A DNA stretch of 64,000 nucleotides from Catenovulum sediminis (lineage in GTDB: Bacteria; Pseudomonadota; Gammaproteobacteria; Enterobacterales; Alteromonadaceae): the NCBI RefSeq assembly GCF_040270295.1, contig NZ_JBELOE010000211.1, one strand, 5' to 3'. The translations under genes and the position numbers were made by a program. Shown one piece after another: positions 1 to 7,217 of the stretch (position 1 is the stretch's first letter; each line of letters begins with the position of its first letter). The notes below the pieces were generated by a model. That model was not told the DNA's origin. It ran no database searches and saw only the letters and a program-made list of their open reading frames with translations.

Positions 1-619
1 TGCGGATCAGCTCGCTAATTTAGGGATGGAAGCCATTCACCCAAGAGCCGCTAAAGGACTGCGCCAATCAGAAATTTCGTTGCGAGTGAAAAACACATTC
101 GAGCCAGAGCACAAAGGTACGTTAATTACTTCAACTTATGTCAGTGACAAACCTAAAGTTGAAATTGTTGCGGGTCGACAAAATGTATATTCATTTGAGC
201 TATTTGACCAAGACATGATGGGCCAAGTAAACCGTTTTGACATTGAGACTTTAGCGCTTATCAATGAGCTAAAAATTCAAATGGTGAGTAAAGATGTAAC
301 GGCAAACAGTATTACGCATTATTTGAGTTGTAACCTGAAAAAAGCAAAACGCTTACAAACCTTATTGGAAAATAAATTCCCAGAAGCCGAAGTGAATGTG
401 CGTAAAGTGTGTATTGTTTCAGCTATCGGTAGCGATATGCAAGAAGCGGGTATGCTAGCACGAGCTGTCAAAGCAATCGCTGAGCAAGGCATCAGCATAC
501 AGGCGCTGCATCAATCTATGCGTCAGGTAGACATTCAGTTTGTTTTGGATGAGAAGCATTTTGAAACCGCAACCGTTGCATTGCATAAACATTTAGTTGA
601 GCAAGAAAACGAGGTTTAA
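1..619 (+). CDS. Aspartate kinase, C-terminal part (5' end outside the window)
   Basis: This is the 3' end of an aspartokinase gene, which phosphorylates L-aspartate in the first step of the lysine, threonine and methionine pathway. The reading frame is open from base 2, so the gene runs in from the left. The visible part starts with the kinase-to-regulatory junction, where MEAIHPRAAK and RVKNTF followed by GTLI are typical of the family. Two ACT-like regulatory segments follow, one around EIVAGRQNVYSFEL and one around KVCIVSAIGSDM. The ACT segments make feedback control by an amino acid likely (family knowledge). The local sequence resembles the aspartokinase type linked to ectoine clusters, but no ect gene is visible here, so I give no symbol. 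The stop overlaps the start of the next gene by 23 bases. Confidence 0.9.
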   Translation, partial: ADQLANLGMEAIHPRAAKGLRQSEISLRVKNTFEPEHKGTLITSTYVSDKPKVEIVAGRQNVYSFELFDQDMMGQVNRFDIETLALINELKIQMVSKDVTANSITHYLSCNLKKAKRLQTLLENKFPEAEVNVRKVCIVSAIGSDMQEAGMLARAVKAIAEQGISIQALHQSMRQVDIQFVLDEKHFETATVALHKHLVEQENEV

Positions 620-1274
620 TATTAAGTATAAAACCACACCCATACGCTCTAGCTCAGATGACTTCTGGGCTTACGGCGTAAATATTACAAAACCAAACCA
701 TCCACATGTAACAGATATACGTGAGGATGGTTTTGTTCCTCAACATTTCGCTTCTAAAGTCTGGCAGTCAAATTTTTTATTGATGGACATGCTATCTGCA
801 CTCCCAGTTAAAAACCAACTCAATGTTATCGAGATTGGCGCTGGTTGGGGCGCACTGAGCGTTTTTATGAATAAGCACTTTGACGCGGCAGTCATTGCCA
901 GTGATTTGGATGAAAACTTATGGCCGTATCAACAAATGTTGGCGCAGCGAAATGATTCTAATATTACCAGCAAAGTATTACCTATCGAACAAATAACAGA
1001 TCGAGTGCTCGCAGAAACCGATCTGATTATCGCTTCTGATATTTGTTATGACAATGATACCAAAAATGCATTACAAAGCTTAGTTGAGTTGGTTGCATGC
1101 CGCAACGATGTCGTGTTTTTGTTGGCGGATATTGGGCGTAAAGCTTTTATGCGCTTAAGTGAAGATAACGAAATTTTTCAAGATGTGAAATTGCGTCCAC
1201 GCAGTATATCAGAGCCCGTAGATATGCAAGGTTATGTATTGTCGGTTAATCCAATCAGGGAAATATTATGTTAG
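597..1274 (+). CDS. Class I SAM-dependent methyltransferase (lysine-methyltransferase-like)
   Basis: The 225-residue product is a Rossmann-type methyltransferase. The SAM-binding motif I is VIEIGAGWGALS near residues 78-89. An acidic loop ASDLDENLW follows at the end of strand 2, and ASDICYD sits at the motif IV position. The arrangement recalls the small Methyltransf_16 group, which methylates protein lysines, but the substrate cannot be read from sequence. The start is a TTG inside the aspartokinase gene. No ATG occurs before residue 63, and the N-terminal residues look like real protein, so TTG is the best choice. The stop overlaps the ATG of the symporter gene, so the three genes are probably co-transcribed. 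Confidence 0.75.
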   Translation: MSKKTRFNIKYKTTPIRSSSDDFWAYGVNITKPNHPHVTDIREDGFVPQHFASKVWQSNFLLMDMLSALPVKNQLNVIEIGAGWGALSVFMNKHFDAAVIASDLDENLWPYQQMLAQRNDSNITSKVLPIEQITDRVLAETDLIIASDICYDNDTKNALQSLVELVACRNDVVFLLADIGRKAFMRLSEDNEIFQDVKLRPRSISEPVDMQGYVLSVNPIREILC

Positions 1275-2686
1275 TCAGCTTTATTGTTTTTCTATCTTGT
1301 TTTGCAATTATTGGGTTGAGCTCGGCCAAGTTCGCACAAAAAAATCGTGATGATTATTATTTGGCAGGTCGCAACGTATCCGCTTGGTTAACTGGGTTAT
1401 CCGCCGTAGCAACTAATAATAGTGGTTACATGTTTATTGGTGTAATTGGTTACACCTATTACACAGGTTTAGCTGCAATGTGGTTAATGGTGGGCTGGAT
1501 TATTGGTGACATAATCGCTTCTTTTTATGTTCACCAACACGTTAGAAGCAAAGCAAAAGAGAGACAAGCCGTTTCGATAATGTCGTTGGTGAGCCGTTGG
1601 CAAGGTGATAATCAAAAAGTGCTTAGGCAAATGTTGTCATGGACCGCACTGATACTGATGATAGCCTATGCAGCAGCACAATTTATCGCAGGCAGTAAAG
1701 CACTGCATGTTTTACTGGATTGGCCATTATGGATGGGTGCTATTCTAGTCTCAGTTTTAGTTGCCGCCTATTGTTTTGCGGGGGGGATCAGAGCTTCAAT
1801 CTGGACAGACGCGGCACAATCGTTTGTGATGATATTAGCGATGAGTTTATTGATGTTTGTTGCAATTGATAACATAGGGGGCGTTGCTGCTGTTTACGAT
1901 AAACTTGAGCAAATCCCTGGTTATTTTGATGTTGCTCCAGACGATTTAATGATCCCCGGTACGGCCGGCATTATCGCTTTTGCAGTCGGTTGGGTATTTG
2001 CAGGCTTTTCGGTTGTGGGTCAGCCTCATATTATGGTTCGTTTTATTGCATTGGATGGTCAACAAAAAATGTGGGTCATGCGGATGTGGTACTACGTTTG
2101 GTTCAGTCTATTTTATTTAATGGCAACCACTGTCGGCTTATTAAGCCGCATTTTGTTAGATACTGGTGGCAGCTTTGACGCTGAGCTTGCGCTGCCAATG
2201 ATGGCAGTTGAGTTATTGCCTGATTGGTTAGTCGGGTTAATTCTAGCAGGGATTTTTGCTGCGACATTATCAACCGCAGATTCTCTAATACTGAGCGCCT
2301 CAGCGGCAGTATCACAAGATTGTTTACCTAAAGCGATTGATAAAACCTGGTTGATTAAAACCATTACCTTATTGATCACCGTGTTGACATTGGTGGTCGC
2401 GTTATTTGCCAAACAAGGTGTATTTGAATTAGTCGTCTTTGCTTGGTCAACTTTGGGCTGTGCCATTGCGCCACTGCTGATTGGTTTTATCCGAGGCTGG
2501 CAAATTAGCCAATGGCGCGCTATTTTTGTAGTAGTACTCGGGGTAGGAACCGCCCTTATTTGGCGCGCGCTTGGCTGGCATGCTCAAATTTACGAAGGTT
2601 TAGCCGGTATTTTATTGAGTTTGTTTGCTTTTTATATACTACGACAGTCTCAGCAAGAAGTATTTGCAAAAGATGGAGCGAGTTAG
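1268..2686 (+). CDS. Sodium:solute symporter (SSS family, PutP-like)
   Basis: This 472-residue polytopic inner-membrane protein belongs to the SSS family, which couples Na+ entry to uptake of proline, sugars, organic acids or other solutes. The family is recognised from the N-terminal DDYYLAGRNVSAW segment, about 12-13 hydrophobic segments, and the late-helix signature AATLSTADSLILSASAA around residues 335-351, which contributes to the sodium site in characterised members. The length is normal for the family. The ATG overlaps the end of the methyltransferase gene, and the stop is followed directly by the TTG of the TPR gene, so it sits inside a tight operon. The solute cannot be assigned. Confidence 0.88.
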   Translation: MLVSFIVFLSCFAIIGLSSAKFAQKNRDDYYLAGRNVSAWLTGLSAVATNNSGYMFIGVIGYTYYTGLAAMWLMVGWIIGDIIASFYVHQHVRSKAKERQAVSIMSLVSRWQGDNQKVLRQMLSWTALILMIAYAAAQFIAGSKALHVLLDWPLWMGAILVSVLVAAYCFAGGIRASIWTDAAQSFVMILAMSLLMFVAIDNIGGVAAVYDKLEQIPGYFDVAPDDLMIPGTAGIIAFAVGWVFAGFSVVGQPHIMVRFIALDGQQKMWVMRMWYYVWFSLFYLMATTVGLLSRILLDTGGSFDAELALPMMAVELLPDWLVGLILAGIFAATLSTADSLILSASAAVSQDCLPKAIDKTWLIKTITLLITVLTLVVALFAKQGVFELVVFAWSTLGCAIAPLLIGFIRGWQISQWRAIFVVVLGVGTALIWRALGWHAQIYEGLAGILLSLFAFYILRQSQQEVFAKDGAS

Positions 2687-3577
2687 TTGAAAACTAAAGT
2701 AAGGTTTTTATCATTCAGTTTTATTTTCTGCTGGTTTTTCTTTTCGCAATCTTCTTTGGCGCAAGAAGCTGAACAAGTTGTTGAGCAAGAACGTAAACTG
2801 GCAGAAAAAATCGAAAAACTAGAAGAGCCTTTGTATACCCCATTTATTGAGCGGTATTTATTAGATGAAGTAAAAACGATTCGGCAAGAGCAACAGATAC
2901 TGCGAACTGAAATCGCTGAAAAGTTAGCTGGTGCTAAACTTGAATCGTCTGACCGAGCATTAAGGTATACATCAGACACAGTCAATAATGTGTTTTTCAT
3001 TATTACCGCTGCTGCATCAGTGTTAGTTTTAATGGGATGGCGCTCCTTGCGTGATATTCAAACGCAAATAGAGGAACACGTGAGCAATAAAGTTAGCTCG
3101 GTGAGTGATGAATATGAAAAACGCTTATCAGATGTCGAAGAAAAACTGAAGAAGCGCTCAGAGCAAATTATTTCGACACAGGAAGAAATCGCCAGAGCTA
3201 ATCAATTACATGCGTTATGGATGCGAGCTGGGCTGGAAAATAATCCGCAACAAAAAGTAAAACTCTATGATGAGATACTCGATCTGCACAGTGAAGATGT
3301 TGAAGCCATTACCTATAAAGCGGACGCTGTCTTAGAATTAGGTGAATGTGAATGGGCACTTAATCTATCGAGTAAAGCGCTCGAATTGGATCAGGATTAC
3401 GCCCTAGCTTATTGGCAGCGCGCCTGTGCTCATGCTGCGCTTGGTCAAATCGAAAGCGCGATAGAAGATATACATATAGCACTGGAGAAGTCACCCGTAC
3501 TGGCAAGTGAACTTGCACATGAAAGTATGTTCCAGACCTTGTATGAGGAAGAAGAATTTAAAAAATTACTTGCTTAA
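2687..3577 (+). CDS. Membrane-anchored coiled-coil/TPR protein
   Basis: The 296-residue product starts with a hydrophobic signal-like segment (residues 5-25, ending near LAQEA). A charged coiled-coil stretch follows (about 27-85), then a single strong membrane helix FFIITAAASVLVLMGW near 104-119. A second coiled coil covers about 125-175. The C-terminal part looks like two to three TPR repeats, with ALDLDQDYALAYWQRA-like helices. TPR modules usually mediate protein-protein contacts, and no catalytic motif is visible. The start is a TTG directly after the symporter stop, preceded by GGAG at 2675-2678, which fits a Shine-Dalgarno site. I do not recognise a named family. Confidence 0.7.
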   Translation: MKTKVRFLSFSFIFCWFFFSQSSLAQEAEQVVEQERKLAEKIEKLEEPLYTPFIERYLLDEVKTIRQEQQILRTEIAEKLAGAKLESSDRALRYTSDTVNNVFFIITAAASVLVLMGWRSLRDIQTQIEEHVSNKVSSVSDEYEKRLSDVEEKLKKRSEQIISTQEEIARANQLHALWMRAGLENNPQQKVKLYDEILDLHSEDVEAITYKADAVLELGECEWALNLSSKALELDQDYALAYWQRACAHAALGQIESAIEDIHIALEKSPVLASELAHESMFQTLYEEEEFKKLLA

Positions 3578-3663
3578 TATTTGCACATTTCAAACTCGCC
3601 GACTAGGCTTAGATCGCAAACAGAATTGATTAAAATAAATAAATGGTGAGATGGAGTTTGAAT

Positions 3664-3867
3664 ATGTCTGTTACATCTAAAGATATTGTTAGAACCGCTT
3701 TTATTATTTTTGCACTTGTATTGTGCTACCAAATTGTATTTGTCAGTGCCAGTCAAATAGATTGGTTTGCTGCACCAATCGCATCTTTAGTGTATGCATT
3801 GCTTGCCTTTGCAGTGCAGCGCAGTAGCAGATCTCAGTCAAATAACTCAATGCGACAAATGGAGTAA
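3664..3867 (+). CDS. Small membrane protein, function unknown
   Basis: This 67-residue product has two hydrophobic segments, one around TAFIIFALVLCYQIVFVSA and one around APIASLVYALLAF, and a polar Ser/Arg/Gln-rich tail. The frame is open seven codons further upstream, but ATG 3664 has GGAG at 3653-3656 with a seven-base spacer and is the better start. It lies three bases before the DUF2789 gene, so the two may be translated together. I do not recognise the family. The coding case rests on the ribosome binding site and the clean two-helix layout. Confidence 0.5.
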   Translation: MSVTSKDIVRTAFIIFALVLCYQIVFVSASQIDWFAAPIASLVYALLAFAVQRSSRSQSNNSMRQME

Positions 3868-3870
3868 AAT

Positions 3871-4104
3871 ATGGAAACAGAATTTCATACTTTAGGTAAT
3901 TTATTTGAGCAATTAGGTATAGCCGACAACGAACAGGCGATTGATGCATTTATTGATAAGCACAAGCCTTTGCCAAACAATATTCAGTTACACCAAGCAC
4001 CTTTTTGGAGTACAGGGCAAAAATCATTTTTGCAAGAAGCCATTGCAGCAGACTCTGATTGGGCTGAAGTTGTTGACCAGCTTGATGCCATGTTACGTGA
4101 TTAA
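3871..4104 (+). CDS. DUF2789 family protein
   Basis: The 77-residue soluble protein matches my memory of the DUF2789 family of gammaproteobacteria. It has an acidic helical N-terminus beginning FHTLGNLFEQLGI, a central PFWSTGQKSFLQEAI segment, and a short acidic tail DWAEVVDQLDAML. No function is known to me. Its length is usual for the family. It closes the first gene group of the window, and the next feature downstream is a strong terminator at about 4212. Confidence 0.75.
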   Translation: METEFHTLGNLFEQLGIADNEQAIDAFIDKHKPLPNNIQLHQAPFWSTGQKSFLQEAIAADSDWAEVVDQLDAMLRD

Positions 4105-4211
4105 AATTCTTCACATAAAACGACTAAAACAACAGCCTGTAATAACTTTGGCTAAATTTCAGCGAATGATTGAGCTCTTTGAACCTTACATTCTACATGC
4201 TTTCTGATATT

Positions 4212-4238
4212 AAAAGGCGCTTTTAGCGCCTTTTTTCT
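4212..4238 (+). terminator. Rho-independent terminator after the DUF2789 gene
   Basis: A perfect 10-bp inverted repeat, AAAAGGCGCT with AGCGCCTTTT, encloses a TTT loop and runs into TTTTTT. This is a clear intrinsic terminator on the plus strand and ends the operon that starts with the aspartokinase gene or a later promoter. Confidence 0.9.
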
Positions 4239-4427
4239 TCCATCAAATATATCCTTACAATAAAACAAACGACAGCAAAACTGTTATCTGTAGGCGGGCA
4301 GGTAGATTATGTGGCTGTGTTTAAGTCAAAAAGAGACTTTTTAAAAGCTAGCTGTGAGTTTGCTTAATGGTCAATTGGTAATAAAAGCGGAATACTTTGC
4401 TTTTTATTCTTAATACTTGGCTTACTA
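4239..4427. other. Intergenic region before the GH13 gene
   Basis: This AT-rich stretch completes a 323-base gap (4105-4427) that also holds the terminator at 4212. It must carry the promoter of the amylase-type lipoprotein gene. I see no clear operator palindrome and no convincing -35/-10 pair, and the LacI-type motif found before the GH53 gene is absent here. Confidence 0.4.
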
Positions 4428-6143
4428 ATGAAAATTCAATTAACACTTATCTCGGCTGCTTGCAGTGTCGCGCTACTGAATGCCTGCAGTATTTTTTCCG
4501 GTCAACCTGATTCTGCGAATCAACAAGATAATCAGAACAATACGGCGGTCAGTTTATACGGGACGCTGGAACCGTTTGCGCAAGAAGCTGTATATTTTGC
4601 ATTAACAGATCGTTTTGTTGATGCAGATAAAAGCAATAATTACCCCAAACAAGGAAAAGATTGGGGCAACGGCCAGTGGGGAACGTTTGACCGGTTACTC
4701 GCCGGACCCAATGGTCAGAGTGCTAATGTAGGTTATTTAGGCGGCGATTTTAAAGGTGTATTGAACAACGCTGAGTATATCGCAAATTTGGGTTTCACCT
4801 CTGTCTGGTTAACGCCTATTTGGGATAATCCGGACTATGCGTTTAACGGCGGTGAAACCATTACCTTTGATGGTGGATACAAAGACGGTGGTAAAACGGG
4901 CTATCATGGCTATTGGGCACATAATTTTTATCAACCAGATGAGCATTTAGTTTCAACGGATCTTTCGTTTAGAGAGTTTTCAGCCGGTTTAAAACAACAC
5001 AATTTAAAATTTGTATTAGACATAGTCGCTAACCATGGCTCGCCAGCCTACTCGATGCCAGAGGCAATGCCGCAGTATGGTAAAATTTACGACGCAACGG
5101 GTAATTTGCTGGCCGATCACCAGAATCTTCATCCAACCAAGTTAGACAAAAATAATCCTCTGCATCAGTTCTACAACACGCACACTGGGTTGGCGCAACT
5201 ATCTGATATTGATGAAAATAACCCATCAGCATTTGAATATTTAACCGATGCGTATTTATATTGGATTGCGCAAGGAGTCGACGCAATACGGATAGATACT
5301 ATCCGCGAAATGCCTCATCATTTTTGGTATCGGGTAAGCAAAAAAATCAGACAGCATTACCCAGATATGTTTATGTTTGGCGAAAGTTATAATTATGATG
5401 CGAGCTTTATTGCCCAACATACTTATCCGCAAAATGGCGGGGTGAGCGTATTAGATTTTCCAGGGAGAGCATCTATCACTCAGACGTTTGAAAATAAAAA
5501 TGCGAGCTACGCAGATATTGTCAGTTATTTACACCTTACGGATGAGGTTTACGCCAACCCTTATGAATTAATGACCTTTTATGATAACCATGATATGCCA
5601 CGCATGAATGCGGATGATAACGGGTTTATCGATGCCAACAATTGGTTATTCACAAGTCGAGGCATCCCGGTGATTTATTATGGCTCAGAGATTAATTTTA
5701 TGACGGGTAAAGCCGAGCATCAGGGCAACCGAAACTATTTTGGCCAACAAAACATTGAAATTGCTAAAACACACCCGATTGCCTCGCAACTAAAACGAAT
5801 AGCGGATGTGCGTAAAAACTCAATTGCACTGCAACGCGGTTTGCAACTTAACATCGAATTTAGCCAAGAAACGGCGGCATTTTATCGAATATATCAACAT
5901 CAAGGTGAACATCAAACTGCACTTGTACTGTTAAATAAAAGTGACTATGTCCAAAAGGTTAAACTCAACAAGCTGCAAAATTTAGCTATCTGGCGAAATG
6001 CTTTTGATCAACAAAGGGTTGATTTAACGAAGCGTAAAGACTGGTTATTCGAGCTACAACCTCATAGTGTGCAAGTGTATTTATTAGACGAAAGTTTAAC
6101 CAATTCAAATTTAGTCGAAAAGGCTAGAAAAATGCAGAGATAG
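4428..6143 (+). CDS. GH13 alpha-amylase-type glycoside hydrolase, lipoprotein
   Basis: The 571-residue protein is a GH13 (alpha-amylase family) enzyme that should cleave alpha-glucosidic bonds in starch-like glucans. The four conserved regions are all present: DIVANH (region I), GVDAIRIDT with the predicted nucleophile D290, MFGESY with acid/base E319, and DNHD with transition-state Asp D389. The N-terminus is a lipoprotein signal ending LLNAC, with Cys20 as the lipidation site and a Gln/Asn-rich linker behind it. A membrane-anchored, probably outer-membrane or surface, location is therefore expected. The C-terminal 80 residues look like the usual beta-sandwich. It converges on the araC-type gene with only five bases between the stops. 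Confidence 0.92.
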   Translation: MKIQLTLISAACSVALLNACSIFSGQPDSANQQDNQNNTAVSLYGTLEPFAQEAVYFALTDRFVDADKSNNYPKQGKDWGNGQWGTFDRLLAGPNGQSANVGYLGGDFKGVLNNAEYIANLGFTSVWLTPIWDNPDYAFNGGETITFDGGYKDGGKTGYHGYWAHNFYQPDEHLVSTDLSFREFSAGLKQHNLKFVLDIVANHGSPAYSMPEAMPQYGKIYDATGNLLADHQNLHPTKLDKNNPLHQFYNTHTGLAQLSDIDENNPSAFEYLTDAYLYWIAQGVDAIRIDTIREMPHHFWYRVSKKIRQHYPDMFMFGESYNYDASFIAQHTYPQNGGVSVLDFPGRASITQTFENKNASYADIVSYLHLTDEVYANPYELMTFYDNHDMPRMNADDNGFIDANNWLFTSRGIPVIYYGSEINFMTGKAEHQGNRNYFGQQNIEIAKTHPIASQLKRIADVRKNSIALQRGLQLNIEFSQETAAFYRIYQHQGEHQTALVLLNKSDYVQKVKLNKLQNLAIWRNAFDQQRVDLTKRKDWLFELQPHSVQVYLLDESLTNSNLVEKARKMQR

Positions 6144-6148
6144 CTGCA

Positions 6149-7021
6149 TTAACTTATTTCGCTCGCCAAAATGCGGTACTGGCTGGGCGAAATGTTCATC
6201 GATTGTTTAAATCGGGTCGAAAAATTAAACGCGTTATCATAGCCGACAGAATCAGCGATTTGTTGGATGGGGAGTTGTGTGGTTTTTAACAGCAACTGTG
6301 CTTTTTGCATACGGATTTTCGTGAGTTTTTGTAGTGGAGAGCAGGCAAACGTTTGTTGGCATAATCGAAACAAGTGAGCGCGTGAATAATTGCATTGTTG
6401 ACACATCCGCTCGACCGTCCATTTTTCTTCCGGATGCAAAGCTATCTTACGGAACAAGCTTTGAATTCGTTTTACATTGAGGTCAACCGCCCCATTCAAT
6501 TGTTGCAACTGGCGTTTGAGCAAAATAAATAACTGTTGCGCGTAGGTTTGATGCATTTGTTGTGTTAACGGGTCATCGGAAAAGCGTTCCTGCAACATAT
6601 TTTGTAGTATCTGTGTACATTGTAATGCAAGATCTTGATACCTGAGTTTCGAAGCCGGTATTAATTTTATGTGTTCTGGAAATGTTTGCCAGAATCCACC
6701 GGTGGGCAAGATAAACCATACGGTTTGCCATCCATGCAATGCGCATGCAGTGTAGTTAAACTGGCTGCCCGCGGGCACATACAAAATATCACCTACGTTA
6801 ATATGTTCTAAGATAGGTTCATCTGCATGCCATACCCCCCGGCCCTTAACCGTCAATACAATTAAGTGCTGTTGCAATATACGGGATACATGGTAATCGC
6901 CATCCAACAGCGACAAACCGCCCATGTTAATTTGCCAACTTTTAAATGCGGTGAATTCATTATCTGCCAAATAATGTTCGACACAACGTTGACCCAGTTG
7001 AATGATATCGGCGCTTTGCAT
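6149..7021 (-). CDS. AraC-family transcriptional regulator
   Basis: The 290-residue protein has an N-terminal cupin-like effector domain (about residues 20-150, with HINVGDILYVPAG) and a C-terminal AraC-type double helix-turn-helix. The first HTH lies around WTVERMCQQCNYSRAHLFRL and the second around IQQIADSVGYDNAFNFSTRF. This pairing is typical of regulators that respond to sugars. It is divergent from the DUF5916 gene and convergent with the GH13 gene, so it probably controls this carbohydrate island. The 196-base divergent region contains inverted repeats that could be its binding sites. The inducer cannot be read from sequence. Confidence 0.88.
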   Translation of the reverse strand: MQSADIIQLGQRCVEHYLADNEFTAFKSWQINMGGLSLLDGDYHVSRILQQHLIVLTVKGRGVWHADEPILEHINVGDILYVPAGSQFNYTACALHGWQTVWFILPTGGFWQTFPEHIKLIPASKLRYQDLALQCTQILQNMLQERFSDDPLTQQMHQTYAQQLFILLKRQLQQLNGAVDLNVKRIQSLFRKIALHPEEKWTVERMCQQCNYSRAHLFRLCQQTFACSPLQKLTKIRMQKAQLLLKTTQLPIQQIADSVGYDNAFNFSTRFKQSMNISPSQYRILASEIS

Positions 7022-7047
7022 GTGTTTAACTTCCAGTTTAATCGACT

Positions 7048-7123
7048 CAACTATGATACCAATTCAAAGGCTTTGGATAACTAACTAGATGGGTTATTGC
7101 ATTCGTATTCAATAACATAGTTG
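7048..7123. promoter_or_regulatory. Nested inverted repeats in the divergent araC/DUF5916 promoter region
   Basis: An outer 8-bp inverted repeat pairs CAACTATG (7048-7055) with CATAGTTG (7116-7123). Just inside its right arm, GTTATTG (7093-7099) pairs with CAATAAC (7110-7116) across ten bases. A further repeat, ATCGC (7165-7169) with GCGAT (7174-7178), lies closer to the DUF5916 start. The position between the two divergent genes suggests regulator binding sites, but this is inference from position and symmetry only. Confidence 0.35.
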
Positions 7124-7217
7124 AAACAAATCATATTATCTAACCAAAGTAATTGCCACAAACAATCGCTAGCGCGATGAAAGATGCAGACATCAACATG
7201 ACCTACTAGAGCCTATT

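Noticed and set aside
3941..4207. 88-residue frame overlapping the DUF2789 gene
   Set aside because: It runs through the DUF2789 gene in another frame and ends just before the terminator. The peptide has no coding character.
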